A stretch of DNA of 64,000 nt, taken from assembly GCF_003515065.1 (NCBI RefSeq), contig NZ_QXGH01000027.1:62001-126000 (forward strand), written 5' to 3'. This document shows positions 44,618 through 54,005 of the stretch, piece by piece. The position numbers and the translations under genes are program-made. The notes under the pieces are model-generated. The model made no database searches, was not told the DNA's origin, and saw only the letters and a list, made by a program, of their open reading frames with translations. The stretch's first letter is position 1. Each line of letters opens with the position of its first letter. The DNA comes from Nocardioides immobilis. GTDB taxonomy: Bacteria; Actinomycetota; Actinomycetes; Propionibacteriales; Nocardioidaceae.

Positions 44618-45535
44618 GTGCCCGAGCCCTACACCCCCCGCATCGACGTCGCGGCCCTCACCGCGATCGACGTGCACACGCACGCCGAGACCGACGGGTG
44701 CGGTCACTTCTCGCTCCCGGAGAAGCTTCGCGCCGGCGCCGACAAGTACTTCGGCGTCGACGGGGGCGGACCGCCCACGATGGACCAGCTCGCGGCGTAC
44801 TACCGCGAGCGGCAGATGGCCGCGGTCGTCTTCACCGTCGACGCCGAGGCCGCGCTGGGCCACACCCGGATCGCCAACGAGGCAGTCGTCGAGGGCGCGC
44901 GCCGCAACGCTGACGTGCTGATCCCGTTCGCGAGCATCGACCCGGCGAAGGGGAAGGCCGGCGTGACGGAGGCGCGGCGGCTGATCGAGGAGCTCGGGGT
45001 GCGCGGCTTCAAGTTCCACCCCAGCGTGCAGGCGTTCTACCCGAACGACCGCTCGGCGTACCCCCTCTACGAGGTGCTGGAGGAGTACGGCGTACCCGCC
45101 CTCTTCCACAGCGGCCAGACCGGCATCGGCTCCGGCCTGTCCGGCGGGGGAGGGATCCGACTGAAGTACTCCAATCCCTTGCACCTCGACGACGTGGCCG
45201 TCGACTTCCCGGACCTGACCATCGTCATCGCCCATCCGTCCTTCCCCTGGCAGGACGAGGCGCTGGCCGTCGCCTCGCACAAGCCGAAGGTCTACATCGA
45301 CCTCTCGGGCTGGTCGCCGAAGTACTTCCCGCCGCAGCTGGTCAGGTACGCCAACAGCCTGCTGAAGCACAAGGTGCTCTTCGGCTCGGACTTCCCACTG
45401 ATCTCCCCGGACCGCTGGCTGGCGGACTTCGAAAAGCTCGAGATCAAGGACGACGTGCGGCCGCTCATCCTCAAGGACAACGCGGTCTCGGCGCTGGGGC
45501 TGACGACTTCGGACGTCGGGGGAGGGACGCCGTGA
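44618..45535 (+). CDS. Amidohydrolase-2 family hydrolase, candidate 3-keto-3-arylpropanoyl-CoA cleaving enzyme
   Basis: A protein of 305 residues starting at GTG. Barrel metal motifs: AIDVHTHAE (about 15-23), GFKFHP (about 130), FHSGQTG, VIAHPSFPW (about 205) and FGSDFPL (about 250). No thiolase is in this operon. In Rhodococcus hydroxycinnamate catabolism an amidohydrolase (CouO) does the last side-chain step, yielding the benzoate and acetyl-CoA, and this gene sits in the equivalent place. A decarboxylase role (ACMSD or gamma-resorcylate type) is the main alternative. Its stop overlaps the ligase start. Confidence 0.78.
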   Translation: MPEPYTPRIDVAALTAIDVHTHAETDGCGHFSLPEKLRAGADKYFGVDGGGPPTMDQLAAYYRERQMAAVVFTVDAEAALGHTRIANEAVVEGARRNADVLIPFASIDPAKGKAGVTEARRLIEELGVRGFKFHPSVQAFYPNDRSAYPLYEVLEEYGVPALFHSGQTGIGSGLSGGGGIRLKYSNPLHLDDVAVDFPDLTIVIAHPSFPWQDEALAVASHKPKVYIDLSGWSPKYFPPQLVRYANSLLKHKVLFGSDFPLISPDRWLADFEKLEIKDDVRPLILKDNAVSALGLTTSDVGGGTP

Positions 45536-47070
45536 TCGGGCCGGGCATCGGGAGCTGGCCCGCCCGCCGGGCGCGGATGAACCCGGCGACGGTGGCGCTG
45601 GGCACCGAGCACGAGGAGCTCACCTACGCCGAGCTCGCCGCCCGCGTCGAGCACACCGCGACGCGCCTGCGCGAGCTCGGTGTCTCCGCCGGTACCCGGG
45701 TCGCCTACCTCGGGCCCAACAGCATCGACACCTGGGTCTGCTTCTTCGCGACGGCCCGCGCCGGCGGGATCTTCGTCTCGCTCAACATCCGGCTGGCCCC
45801 GCCCGAGATCGGCTACATGCTCGCCGACAGCGGCAGCCACGTGCTCGTCCACGGACCGGAGTGCGCGGAGCTCGCGACCGCGGCCGAGCCGACGGAGCAC
45901 GGCGTGGCCCACGTGCTGCCCGCCGCGGACCTCCGGCCCTCCAGCCGGCCGGAGTCCGCGGCCGGGTCCCCGTTGCTGGACCCGATCGACGCGCAGGACC
46001 CGGTCGAGCTCGACGACCCGGTGCTGATCCTCTACACGTCGGGGACCACCGGTCGACCCAAGGGCGCGGTGCTCACCCACGCCAACATCACCTGGAACAC
46101 GGTGAACCAGCTGGCTCACATCGACGTGCTGAGCACCGACGTCGCGCTCTGCGTGGCACCGCTCTTCCACGTCACCGGGCTGGGCCAGGTCTCGATGCCG
46201 ACCCTCCTCAAGGGCGGCACCGTCGTCGTCGTGCCCAAGTTCGACGCCGGCGGCTTCCTCGCGCTGATCGCCCGACGCCGGGCCACGTGCTTCTCCGCGG
46301 TGCCGACCATGCTGCAGATGCTGTGCGAGCACCCGGACTGGGAGTCGGCGGACCTGTCGTCGCTGCGCTACGTGATCTACGGCGGATCCTCGATCGCCGA
46401 GGACGTCGCCCAGGCGTGGCTCGACCGGGGGATCGTCCTGCAGCAGGGCTACGGGATGACCGAGGCCGCACCGGGCGTGTTCATGGCCCTTCCCCGCGGG
46501 GCCCTGGCGCGCCCGGTGTCGGCCGGCGTCCCCCACTTCTTCACCGACGTCCGGCTCGAGGTCGACGGGGAGGTCGTACCGGGTCCGGGCCCGGGAGAGC
46601 TCCTGGTGCGCGGGCCGAACGTTTTCGCCGGCTACTGGAACCGGCCGGAGGAGACCGCCCAGGTCCTCGCCGAGGGCTGGTACCGCTCGGGCGACGTCGT
46701 GCGGATCGAGGACGACGGCTGGGCGTACGTCGTCGACCGGGTCAAGGACCTGATCATCTCCGGCGGCGAGAACATCTACCCCGCCGAGGTCGAGGCCGCG
46801 ATCACCGAGCTCGCCGACGTCACGGCTGCCGCCGTCGTCGCCGTGCCGGACCCGAAGTGGGGCGAGGTCGGCTGCGCGTACGTCGTGCTCGGTGCCGGCG
46901 CCGATCTCGACGAGATCGCCCTGCGCGCGCACCTCGAGCAGCGACTCGCCCGCTACAAGATCCCCCGCTACGTCGAGCTGTGCGACGACCTGCCCCGCAA
47001 CGCCACGGGCAAGGTCCTGCGGTCGGTGCTCCGCGAGCAGGCCCGCCACGACCATCCCACTCCCCACTGA
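45532..47070 (+). CDS. Acyl-CoA ligase (AMP-forming), probably hydroxycinnamate-CoA ligase
   Basis: ANL-superfamily ligase of 512 residues: P-loop LYTSGTTGRPKG (about 165-176), GYGMTEAAP (about 305), YRSGDVV (about 385) and the C-terminal DLIISGGENIYPAEVE and catalytic Lys in NATGKVLR. The GTG start overlaps the preceding stop. It would activate ferulate, p-coumarate or a related phenylpropanoid with ATP and CoA (CouL/PhdA-type). Other aromatic or fatty acids cannot be excluded. Confidence 0.85.
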   Translation: MIGPGIGSWPARRARMNPATVALGTEHEELTYAELAARVEHTATRLRELGVSAGTRVAYLGPNSIDTWVCFFATARAGGIFVSLNIRLAPPEIGYMLADSGSHVLVHGPECAELATAAEPTEHGVAHVLPAADLRPSSRPESAAGSPLLDPIDAQDPVELDDPVLILYTSGTTGRPKGAVLTHANITWNTVNQLAHIDVLSTDVALCVAPLFHVTGLGQVSMPTLLKGGTVVVVPKFDAGGFLALIARRRATCFSAVPTMLQMLCEHPDWESADLSSLRYVIYGGSSIAEDVAQAWLDRGIVLQQGYGMTEAAPGVFMALPRGALARPVSAGVPHFFTDVRLEVDGEVVPGPGPGELLVRGPNVFAGYWNRPEETAQVLAEGWYRSGDVVRIEDDGWAYVVDRVKDLIISGGENIYPAEVEAAITELADVTAAAVVAVPDPKWGEVGCAYVVLGAGADLDEIALRAHLEQRLARYKIPRYVELCDDLPRNATGKVLRSVLREQARHDHPTPH

Positions 47071-47116
47071 CCCTGTCCGTCCACCCCAGCACGACCACCG
47101 AACCCACGGAGGCCCC

Positions 47117-47575
47117 ATGACCACGATCGCCCACCCCAAGGACCTGCTGACGATGATCGGCGAGGACCTCGGCAGCAGCCCCTGGCTCGACGTCAGCCAG
47201 GAGCGCATCAACCTGTTCGCCGACGCCACCGACGACCACCAGTGGATCCACGTCGACGTGGAGCGGGCGAAGACCGGTCCGTTCGGCGGGCCGATCGCGC
47301 ACGGCTACCTGACGCTGTCGCTGCTGATCCCGCTGTGGTCACAGATCCTCGTGATCGAGGACATGGACATGGCCGTGAACTACGGCCTCAACAAGGTCCG
47401 GTTCCCCGCACCGGTGCCGGCCGGGTCGCGGATCCAGGTCAGCGCGACCCTCGCGGACGCCGAAGAGGTCGCCGGCGGCGGCATCCAGGCGACCATCGAC
47501 ACCGTCATGCGGGCCGAGGGCGCCGACAAGCCGGTCTGCATCGCGCAGATGGTCCACCGCTACTACAAGGGCTGA
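47117..47575 (+). CDS. MaoC-like enoyl-CoA hydratase
   Basis: Single hot-dog-fold protein of 152 residues with the R-hydratase signature FADATDDHQWIHVD (Asp and His, about 35-48) and GGPIAHGYLTLSL. It would hydrate the cinnamoyl-CoA double bond to the 3-hydroxy thioester used by the SDR upstream. The ATG follows GGAGG at 47108-47112, 46 bp after the ligase stop; the longer frame is shadow. Confidence 0.87.
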   Translation: MTTIAHPKDLLTMIGEDLGSSPWLDVSQERINLFADATDDHQWIHVDVERAKTGPFGGPIAHGYLTLSLLIPLWSQILVIEDMDMAVNYGLNKVRFPAPVPAGSRIQVSATLADAEEVAGGGIQATIDTVMRAEGADKPVCIAQMVHRYYKG

Positions 47576-47580
47576 TCCTG

Positions 47581-48546
47581 ATGACCCACGCCTACGACCA
47601 CGAGCTGGCCCCCTGGGCCCCCGCCTTCGCCGAGCTGTCCTTCGCCGACATCCCTGCGGCACGCGCGGGAGAGGCAGAGCTGGTCGCCGCGCTGCCGCCG
47701 TACGACCCGCCGGTTCCCCTGGACGTCCACGAGCTGCTGGTGCCGGGGCCTGAGGGCGGTCCCGCGGTCCGGGTCCGCCGCTACCAGCCCGCCGACCACG
47801 ACGGCCCGCTCCCCGCGCTCGTCTACCTCCACGGCGGCGGGTTCGTCGTCGGCAGCCTCGACCTGTACGACGCCGACTGCCGGCGGATCTCGGCCGAGGT
47901 CGGCGCGGTGGTGTTCTCCGTCGACTACCGCCTGGCTCCGGAGCACCCGTTCCCCGCCGGGCTCGAGGACTGCTACGCCACACTGGTCTGGGTCGCGGAG
48001 AACGCAGGGGAGCTGGGCGTCGACCCGGAGCGGATCGCGGTCGGCGGTGAGAGTGCCGGTGGCGGGCTGGCCGCAGGCGTCGCCCTCCTGGCTCGAGACC
48101 GCGGCGGCCCGCGCCTGTGCCTGCAGTTCCTGGGCATCCCGGAGATCGACGACCGGCTCGAGACCGAGTCGATGCGCAACCTCGGTGAGGGCACGCCCAT
48201 CACCACTCGTGCGAACGGCGAGATCAGCTGGGACAGCTACCTCGGGGCGGGGGTGCGCGGGACCGACCTGGTCTCGCCGTACGCCGCGCCGGCACGGGCC
48301 ACGGACCTCGCCGGGCTGCCGCCCGCGCTGGTCACGGCCTACGAGTTCGACGCGCTCCGCGACGAGGGCATCGCCTATGCCCAACAGCTGCTGTGGTTCG
48401 GGGTGCCGACCGAGCTGCACGTCTACCCCGGTGCCTTCCACGCGTGCACCTGGCTCTCGCACACCGCGATCTGCCAGAAGATCCTGGGCGACCTGGTCGA
48501 CGCCCTGCGCCGCCGGCTGCACGCGGCGGTGCCGGAGGCGGTGTGA
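47581..48546 (+). CDS. Alpha/beta hydrolase of the hormone-sensitive lipase family (esterase)
   Basis: A protein of 321 residues: oxyanion motif HGGGF (about 83-87), nucleophile GESAGG (Ser about 158), acid in YEFDALRDE (about 255) and His in GAFHAC (about 285). Starts 5 bp after the MaoC gene. In this operon it may release hydroxycinnamates or vanillate from esters, or hydrolyse an intermediate; the family is broad, so the substrate is open. Confidence 0.83.
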   Translation: MTHAYDHELAPWAPAFAELSFADIPAARAGEAELVAALPPYDPPVPLDVHELLVPGPEGGPAVRVRRYQPADHDGPLPALVYLHGGGFVVGSLDLYDADCRRISAEVGAVVFSVDYRLAPEHPFPAGLEDCYATLVWVAENAGELGVDPERIAVGGESAGGGLAAGVALLARDRGGPRLCLQFLGIPEIDDRLETESMRNLGEGTPITTRANGEISWDSYLGAGVRGTDLVSPYAAPARATDLAGLPPALVTAYEFDALRDEGIAYAQQLLWFGVPTELHVYPGAFHACTWLSHTAICQKILGDLVDALRRRLHAAVPEAV

Positions 48547-48547
48547 G

Positions 48548-49654
48548 ATGACCGAGCTGCTGCCCACCGGCAAGGTGACGGCGAAGATCTTCCCGCACCC
48601 GCTGAACGCCTGGTACGCCGCGGCGTGGGACCACGAGGTGACCAACAAGGGCCTGATGTCGCGGACGATCGCCGGCAAGCCGATGGCGCTGTACCGCACC
48701 CAGGACGGCCGACCGGTCGCGCTGGCCGATGCCTGCTGGCACCGGCTCGCGCCGCTCTCGATGGGCAAGCTGGTCGGTGGCGACGAGGTGCAGTGCCCCT
48801 ACCACGGGCTGCGCTACAACTCGGCGGGCCGGTGCACGGCGATGCCGGCGCAGGAGACGGTCAACCCGAGCGCGATGGTGCCGTCGTACCCCGTCGTCGA
48901 GCGGTACCGCTACCTCTGGGTCTGGCCCGGCGACATCACGATGGCCGACCCCGACCTGATCCCCGACATGCACCAGATGGACGATCCCGGCTGGGCGGGC
49001 GACGGGCTCACCATCGAGGCCCCCTGCAACTACCAGCTGATCCTCGACAACCTGATGGACCTCACCCACGAGGAGTTCGTGCACGGCAGCAGCATCGGGC
49101 AGGAGGAGCTGAGCGAGTCGGAGTTCCGGACCCGGGTCGAGGACGACGGCAGCGTGACCGTCGAGCGGTGGATGCTCGACGTGGTGCCGCCGCCGTTCTG
49201 GCGCAAGAACATCCGCGACCGGTTCCCAGACTTCGAGGGTCGGGTCGACCGCTGGCAGATCATCCACTACTACGCCCCGTCGACGATCTGCATCGACGTC
49301 GGAGTCGCACCGGCAGGGAGCGGCGCGCCCGACGGCGATCGGAGCCACGGCGTGAACGGCTACGTGATGAACACGATCACCCCGGAGACCGACCGCAGAT
49401 CCCACTACTTCTGGGCGTTCATGCGCAACTACCGGCTCGACAGCCAGCTGATCACCACCCAGCTGCGCGAGGGCGTGCGGCGCGTGTTCGCCGAGGACGA
49501 GGCGATGCTGGCGGCCCAGCAGGCGGCGATCGACGCGAACCCGGACCACGAGTTCTACAGCCTCAACATCGACGCGGGCGGCATGTGGGTGCGCCGGATC
49601 CTCGACCGGATGCTCGAGGCGGAGGGTCGCGTCCTGGTCGGGTCGCAGCGGTGA
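48548..49654 (+). CDS. vanA: Vanillate O-demethylase, Rieske oxygenase subunit
   Basis: Rieske non-haem iron oxygenase of 368 residues. Cluster ligands Cys63-His65 and Cys83-His86 (CPYHGL); mononuclear iron His174 and His179, with Asp171 in DNLMDLTHEEFVHG. Size and sequence match VanA, which removes the methyl of vanillate as formaldehyde to give protocatechuate. Other methoxybenzoate demethylases look alike, but the vanB partner and nearby pca genes support vanillate. It begins one base after the esterase stop and overlaps vanB by 4 bp. Confidence 0.88.
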   Translation: MTELLPTGKVTAKIFPHPLNAWYAAAWDHEVTNKGLMSRTIAGKPMALYRTQDGRPVALADACWHRLAPLSMGKLVGGDEVQCPYHGLRYNSAGRCTAMPAQETVNPSAMVPSYPVVERYRYLWVWPGDITMADPDLIPDMHQMDDPGWAGDGLTIEAPCNYQLILDNLMDLTHEEFVHGSSIGQEELSESEFRTRVEDDGSVTVERWMLDVVPPPFWRKNIRDRFPDFEGRVDRWQIIHYYAPSTICIDVGVAPAGSGAPDGDRSHGVNGYVMNTITPETDRRSHYFWAFMRNYRLDSQLITTQLREGVRRVFAEDEAMLAAQQAAIDANPDHEFYSLNIDAGGMWVRRILDRMLEAEGRVLVGSQR

Positions 49655-50655
49655 CCACCAGCGCCCAGCCCGACTGGAGCACCGGCCGGGTCGTCGCCAC
49701 CACCCCGGTGGCGCGGGACGTCCAGCGAATCACGATCCAGCGTCTCGCGCGCGGCCGGGCGGCGCCGGGCAGCCACCTCGACGTGCGGGTGCCCGTGGGC
49801 GACTCCACCGACGTCCGGTCCTACTCGATCGTCGAGTCCGACGACGAGGGATCGCTGCTGACGATCAGCGTGCTCCGGCTACCACAGTCCCGCGGGGGCT
49901 CGGTCTTCATGCACACGCTCGTCCCTGGGGACGAGCTCGAGGTGACGCAGCCGCTGCAGAACTTCCCGCTCAACGTGGCCGCCCCGCGGCACGTGCTACT
50001 GGCCGGGGGCATCGGCATCACCGCGGTGGCGGCGATGGCGCGCGTGCTGCGCGGCCTGGGTGCCGACTACACGCTCGTCTACGTCGGACGCAGCCGGGAG
50101 CGGATGGCGTACGTCGACGAGCTCGCCGAGCTCCACGGGGACCGGCTCGTCGTCCATGTCGACGCCGAGCAGACGCCACTGGACGTGGCCGAGCTGGTGG
50201 GATCTGTCGTCCGGCATCCGCTGGGCGGGGTCACCGAGCTCTACATGTGCGGGCCGATCCGGCTGATGGACGCCGTACGCCGGGAGTGGGAGGCGGCCTC
50301 GCTGCCGTCGGTCAACCTGCGCTTCGAGACCTTCGGCAGCAGCGGCTGGTTCCGGCCCGAGGAGTTCGTGGTCAGCGTGCCGCAGCGGCAGGTGGAGACG
50401 GTCGTCCGCGCCGACGAGACCGTCCTCGAGGCGCTGACGCGCGCCGGCCTCGACCTCATGTACGACTGCCGCAAGGGCGAGTGCGGGCTGTGCCTGCTGG
50501 ACGTCGACACTGTCGACGGCGTACTCGATCACCGCGACGTCTTCCTCAGCGCCGCCCAGAAGGACTGTGGGCGCTCGTTGTCCACGTGCGTGTCACGCGT
50601 CGTGGCTGTCCGGGGCTCGAGCACGACGCCGCGGGTCTCGCTCTCGCTCCCCTGA
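49651..50655 (+). CDS. vanB: Vanillate O-demethylase, oxidoreductase subunit
   Basis: Phthalate-dioxygenase-reductase-like protein of 334 residues: FMN-binding RSYSIVES (about 52-59), NAD-binding LLAGGIGITAVAAM (about 117-130), and a C-terminal plant-type [2Fe-2S] domain with CRKGECGLC (about 272-280) plus a distal Cys in LSTCVSR. It passes electrons from NADH to VanA. The GTG start overlaps the vanA stop. Last gene of the operon; 15 bp separate it from the convergent TetR gene. Confidence 0.9.
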   Translation: MTTSAQPDWSTGRVVATTPVARDVQRITIQRLARGRAAPGSHLDVRVPVGDSTDVRSYSIVESDDEGSLLTISVLRLPQSRGGSVFMHTLVPGDELEVTQPLQNFPLNVAAPRHVLLAGGIGITAVAAMARVLRGLGADYTLVYVGRSRERMAYVDELAELHGDRLVVHVDAEQTPLDVAELVGSVVRHPLGGVTELYMCGPIRLMDAVRREWEAASLPSVNLRFETFGSSGWFRPEEFVVSVPQRQVETVVRADETVLEALTRAGLDLMYDCRKGECGLCLLDVDTVDGVLDHRDVFLSAAQKDCGRSLSTCVSRVVAVRGSSTTPRVSLSLP

Positions 50656-50670
50656 ATCTCATTGCGAAGA

Positions 50671-51450
50671 TCAGTCGCCCACGGTGTCGGGACCGACCCG
50701 ACTGACGGCGGTCGGGGGTGCGACACGCACGGAGTCGTGTGAGGCGCTGGCGCGCTCGGCCGTGTCGCCGTGGCCCACGAAAACGCAGACCGTCAAGGGC
50801 TGTAGCCGCTCCCGGACGGGATCGTTCAGCTGCGTGAAGTGGCCCGCCAGTTCCAAGGTGACGAAGCCGTGGACACAGCTCCACAACTGGTCGGCGATGA
50901 GCTCGGGATCCTCATCGGCGCGGACCCGGCCGCTGCTGATCAGGCGCGTAGCCGTCTGCACCAGTCGCGCGTACGCCGTCCTGAAGGCCTCCGAGCGATC
51001 GTGATCGCGCCGAGGTTCTGACGGGCGATAGCTCCCCCGCGTGGAGAGCCCGAACATCAGGTCGTAGAGGTGGGGGTTGCTCTGGGCCAGGTGGCGCGTG
51101 GCCAACGCCATCCCGAAGAGGTCAGCAACAGGGTCGTCGCTGGGCGACGTGGAGTCGAAGGCACGAGCCAGTTCAGCGAACCCTCGGTCAACGACCGCTT
51201 GGAACAGCTCGGGTATCCCGCCGACGTGGTAGTAGACCGCGCTGGTGGAGAGCTGAGCGGCCGCGGCAACTGATCGGGCCTTGATCTGCGAGGGCCCCTC
51301 GGTGGCGAGCAGTCGGATGGTGGCGTCGACCAGTTGGTCGACCGCCTGTGCGCGGGCCGGCCTACTGGTGAGTCCTGGGGCGGTGGGCAACGTGTCGGAC
51401 CTTCGGCTCGGACGGGTCGGGTGGGGGTTGTCAGCGGCGGGGAACAGCAT
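50671..51450 (-). CDS. TetR-family regulator, copy 1
   Basis: A protein of 259 residues: helix-turn-helix at about 40-80 (IKARSVAAAAQLSTSAVYYHVGG) and a C-terminal domain of the TetR_C_33/WHG kind (NPHLYDLMFGLS). It is clearly paralogous to the regulator at 58420, sharing IKARxVA, the YYHxGGxPELxxAVVDxG region and the NPHLYDLMFGLSTR block. The N-terminal ~35 residues are loosely conserved and the true start may be further in. It is divergent from a crotonase gene across a gap with two AAC-N3-GTT dyads. Confidence 0.85.
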   Translation of the reverse strand: MLFPAADNPHPTRPSRRSDTLPTAPGLTSRPARAQAVDQLVDATIRLLATEGPSQIKARSVAAAAQLSTSAVYYHVGGIPELFQAVVDRGFAELARAFDSTSPSDDPVADLFGMALATRHLAQSNPHLYDLMFGLSTRGSYRPSEPRRDHDRSEAFRTAYARLVQTATRLISSGRVRADEDPELIADQLWSCVHGFVTLELAGHFTQLNDPVRERLQPLTVCVFVGHGDTAERASASHDSVRVAPPTAVSRVGPDTVGD

Positions 51451-51459
51451 TATCGTCGC

Positions 51460-51487
51460 CTATAACGAAGTTTAGAACAAAGTTCCA
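51460..51487. promoter_or_regulatory. Two overlapping-array operator dyads with AAC-N3-GTT cores
   Basis: TATAAC-GAA-GTTTAG (centre 51468) and TAGAAC-AAA-GTTCCA (centre 51480), 12 bp apart, between TetR copy 1 and the crotonase start at 51499. They are degenerate versions of the perfect TATAAC-N3-GTTATA dyads at 57589 and 59215. Confidence 0.6.
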
Positions 51488-51498
51488 CAAGGACAGTG

Positions 51499-52476
<978 letters not shown>

Positions 52477-52480
52477 CGTC

Positions 52481-53431
52481 ATGGCCACCAAGAAGCGTGA
52501 AGCGTTCAGCAGGCGAACAGTGGAGTTCCGGTCCGGCGACTCCTCCTGCACGGCCTGGCTGTACCTGCCTACCCAGAAGGACGATCAGCCGCTGCCGACA
52601 GTTGTCATGGGACACGGACTCGGTGCGACTCGGGAGATGGGTCTCGCGCCGTACGCCGAGAGGTTCGTCGCCGCCGGCCTCGCCGTGCTCGTGTTCACCT
52701 ACCGCCACCTCGGCGACAGCGGTGGCGAGCCGCGCCAGCTGCTCTCGATGGCACGCCAGCTCGCCGATTGGGACGCGGCACTTGCGTACGCCGAGAGCCT
52801 CCCCGAGGTAGATCGCCAGCGGATGGCGGTGTGGGGGAGCTCCCTCGGCGGAGGCCACGCCATCAGGGTCGCTGCCCGGCATCCTGAGCTGCGGGCCGCT
52901 GTCGCACAATGCCCCTTCACCGATGGACTGGCCTCGGCAGCAGCGCTGGGCATCAAGGAAACACTGGTGCTCTCCCGTTTCGTCGCGCGTGACCTTGTCG
53001 CGGCGGCACGGGGCAAGGAGCCGGTCACGATCCCCGTCGCGGCGAGCGCTGGTCAGCTCGGCCTGATGACAGCTCCCGATGCCTTGCCCGGGATGCTCGC
53101 CCTGCTCCCGGCCGACCACAAGTGGGTCAACCAGGCCGCAGCGCGAAGCGTCACGAGCCTGATCCGCTACCGGCCTGGCCGATCGGCCAAGGCCGTCGCC
53201 GCCCCCATCCTGATCTGCATCAGCGCCACCGACTCGGTCGCCCCTCCCGCACGAACTGAGCGCTACGTGCGCCAAGCGCCGCGCGGCGACGTCCGGCTCT
53301 ACGACGCCGGACACTTCGACTTCTACCTCGGCGAGGCGTTCGAGCAACTGGCTGCCGATCAGACCGAGTTCTTGGTCAGCCACCTGACCGCGGCTCCGAA
53401 GGCGAGCATCACGCCGACTGCGAAGGCCTGA
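52481..53431 (+). CDS. Alpha/beta hydrolase (dienelactone hydrolase-like), copy 1
   Basis: A protein of 316 residues: oxyanion region MGHGLGATREMGL (about 43-55), TYRHLGDSGGEPRQ, nucleophile WGSSLGGGHA (Ser about 121), acid in ISATDSVAPP (about 248) and His in DAGHFDFYLGE (about 280). Starts 4 bp after the crotonase stop. The substrate is unknown; thioester, lactone or C-C bond hydrolysis are all possible for this fold. Paralogue at 60251. Confidence 0.83.
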   Translation: MATKKREAFSRRTVEFRSGDSSCTAWLYLPTQKDDQPLPTVVMGHGLGATREMGLAPYAERFVAAGLAVLVFTYRHLGDSGGEPRQLLSMARQLADWDAALAYAESLPEVDRQRMAVWGSSLGGGHAIRVAARHPELRAAVAQCPFTDGLASAAALGIKETLVLSRFVARDLVAAARGKEPVTIPVAASAGQLGLMTAPDALPGMLALLPADHKWVNQAAARSVTSLIRYRPGRSAKAVAAPILICISATDSVAPPARTERYVRQAPRGDVRLYDAGHFDFYLGEAFEQLAADQTEFLVSHLTAAPKASITPTAKA

Positions 53432-53437
53432 TGAGTC

Positions 53438-54004
53438 ATGAGCGATGCAGCGCTGCGGATGCTGCTGTGGTTCCTCGGCCAGTGCATCGCCCTGGGTTCC
53501 CGGTTCATGCCGTCGCTGCGCGCCCAGATCACCCAAACCCTGGTGTTCGAGCTTTCCGCAGGAGAACGAGTCGCCCGGCACTGGGTCTTCGACGGACCGC
53601 AGCGTCGCGCCGTCACCCGACCGGGATCCGCCGCAAACGCAGACTGCGCGGTTCATTTCGACTCCAGTTCCCAAGCGATGGGCGCCCTGGTGTCGTCACG
53701 GACCGTCGACAAGGTCGTCGCAGGGCTCCACGACGGGACGGCGCAGCTCCGCGGGAGTGCCTTCGTGCTTCTGTGGTTCTACGGACTCACCCGGAAGTTC
53801 GTGAAGCTCGGGCGCTCCAGCGGCCCTCGCTATCGGCTCCCCGACGCGTACCTGGCTCACGATCCGTCGACCTGCGGATCCGAGACGATCATCGTCGAGC
53901 CGGCCGTCGTTCGGCTCGATCCCAGCTGGACGGATGCCTGGCGGGCGCGCTCGACCCTGTTGCAGGTACGGGCGGCCACCGACGAGCCGGTCCTGGAGCC
54001 GTGA
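53438..54004 (+). CDS. SCP2-like small protein of unknown function
   Basis: A protein of 188 residues. The middle (about 35-120: LVFELSAGERVARHWVFDG, ADCAVHFDSSSQAMGALVS, LRGSAFVLLWFYGLTRKFVKLG) resembles sterol-carrier-protein-2-like lipid-binding domains, with an N-terminal hydrophobic stretch. This is a reading by eye, not a firm family match. Six bases separate it from the hydrolase, and the next gene starts one base after its stop, so it belongs to the operon. A hydrophobic-substrate carrier for the LinD-like enzyme would fit. Confidence 0.65.
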   Translation: MSDAALRMLLWFLGQCIALGSRFMPSLRAQITQTLVFELSAGERVARHWVFDGPQRRAVTRPGSAANADCAVHFDSSSQAMGALVSSRTVDKVVAGLHDGTAQLRGSAFVLLWFYGLTRKFVKLGRSSGPRYRLPDAYLAHDPSTCGSETIIVEPAVVRLDPSWTDAWRARSTLLQVRAATDEPVLEP

Positions 54005-54005
54005 G

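Noticed and set aside
42482..45370. Very long minus-strand open frame (962 codons) opposite the dehydrogenase/SDR operon
   Set aside because: It is the codon-periodic shadow of four well-supported plus-strand genes; the translation is Asp/Arg/Val-rich with no family motif.
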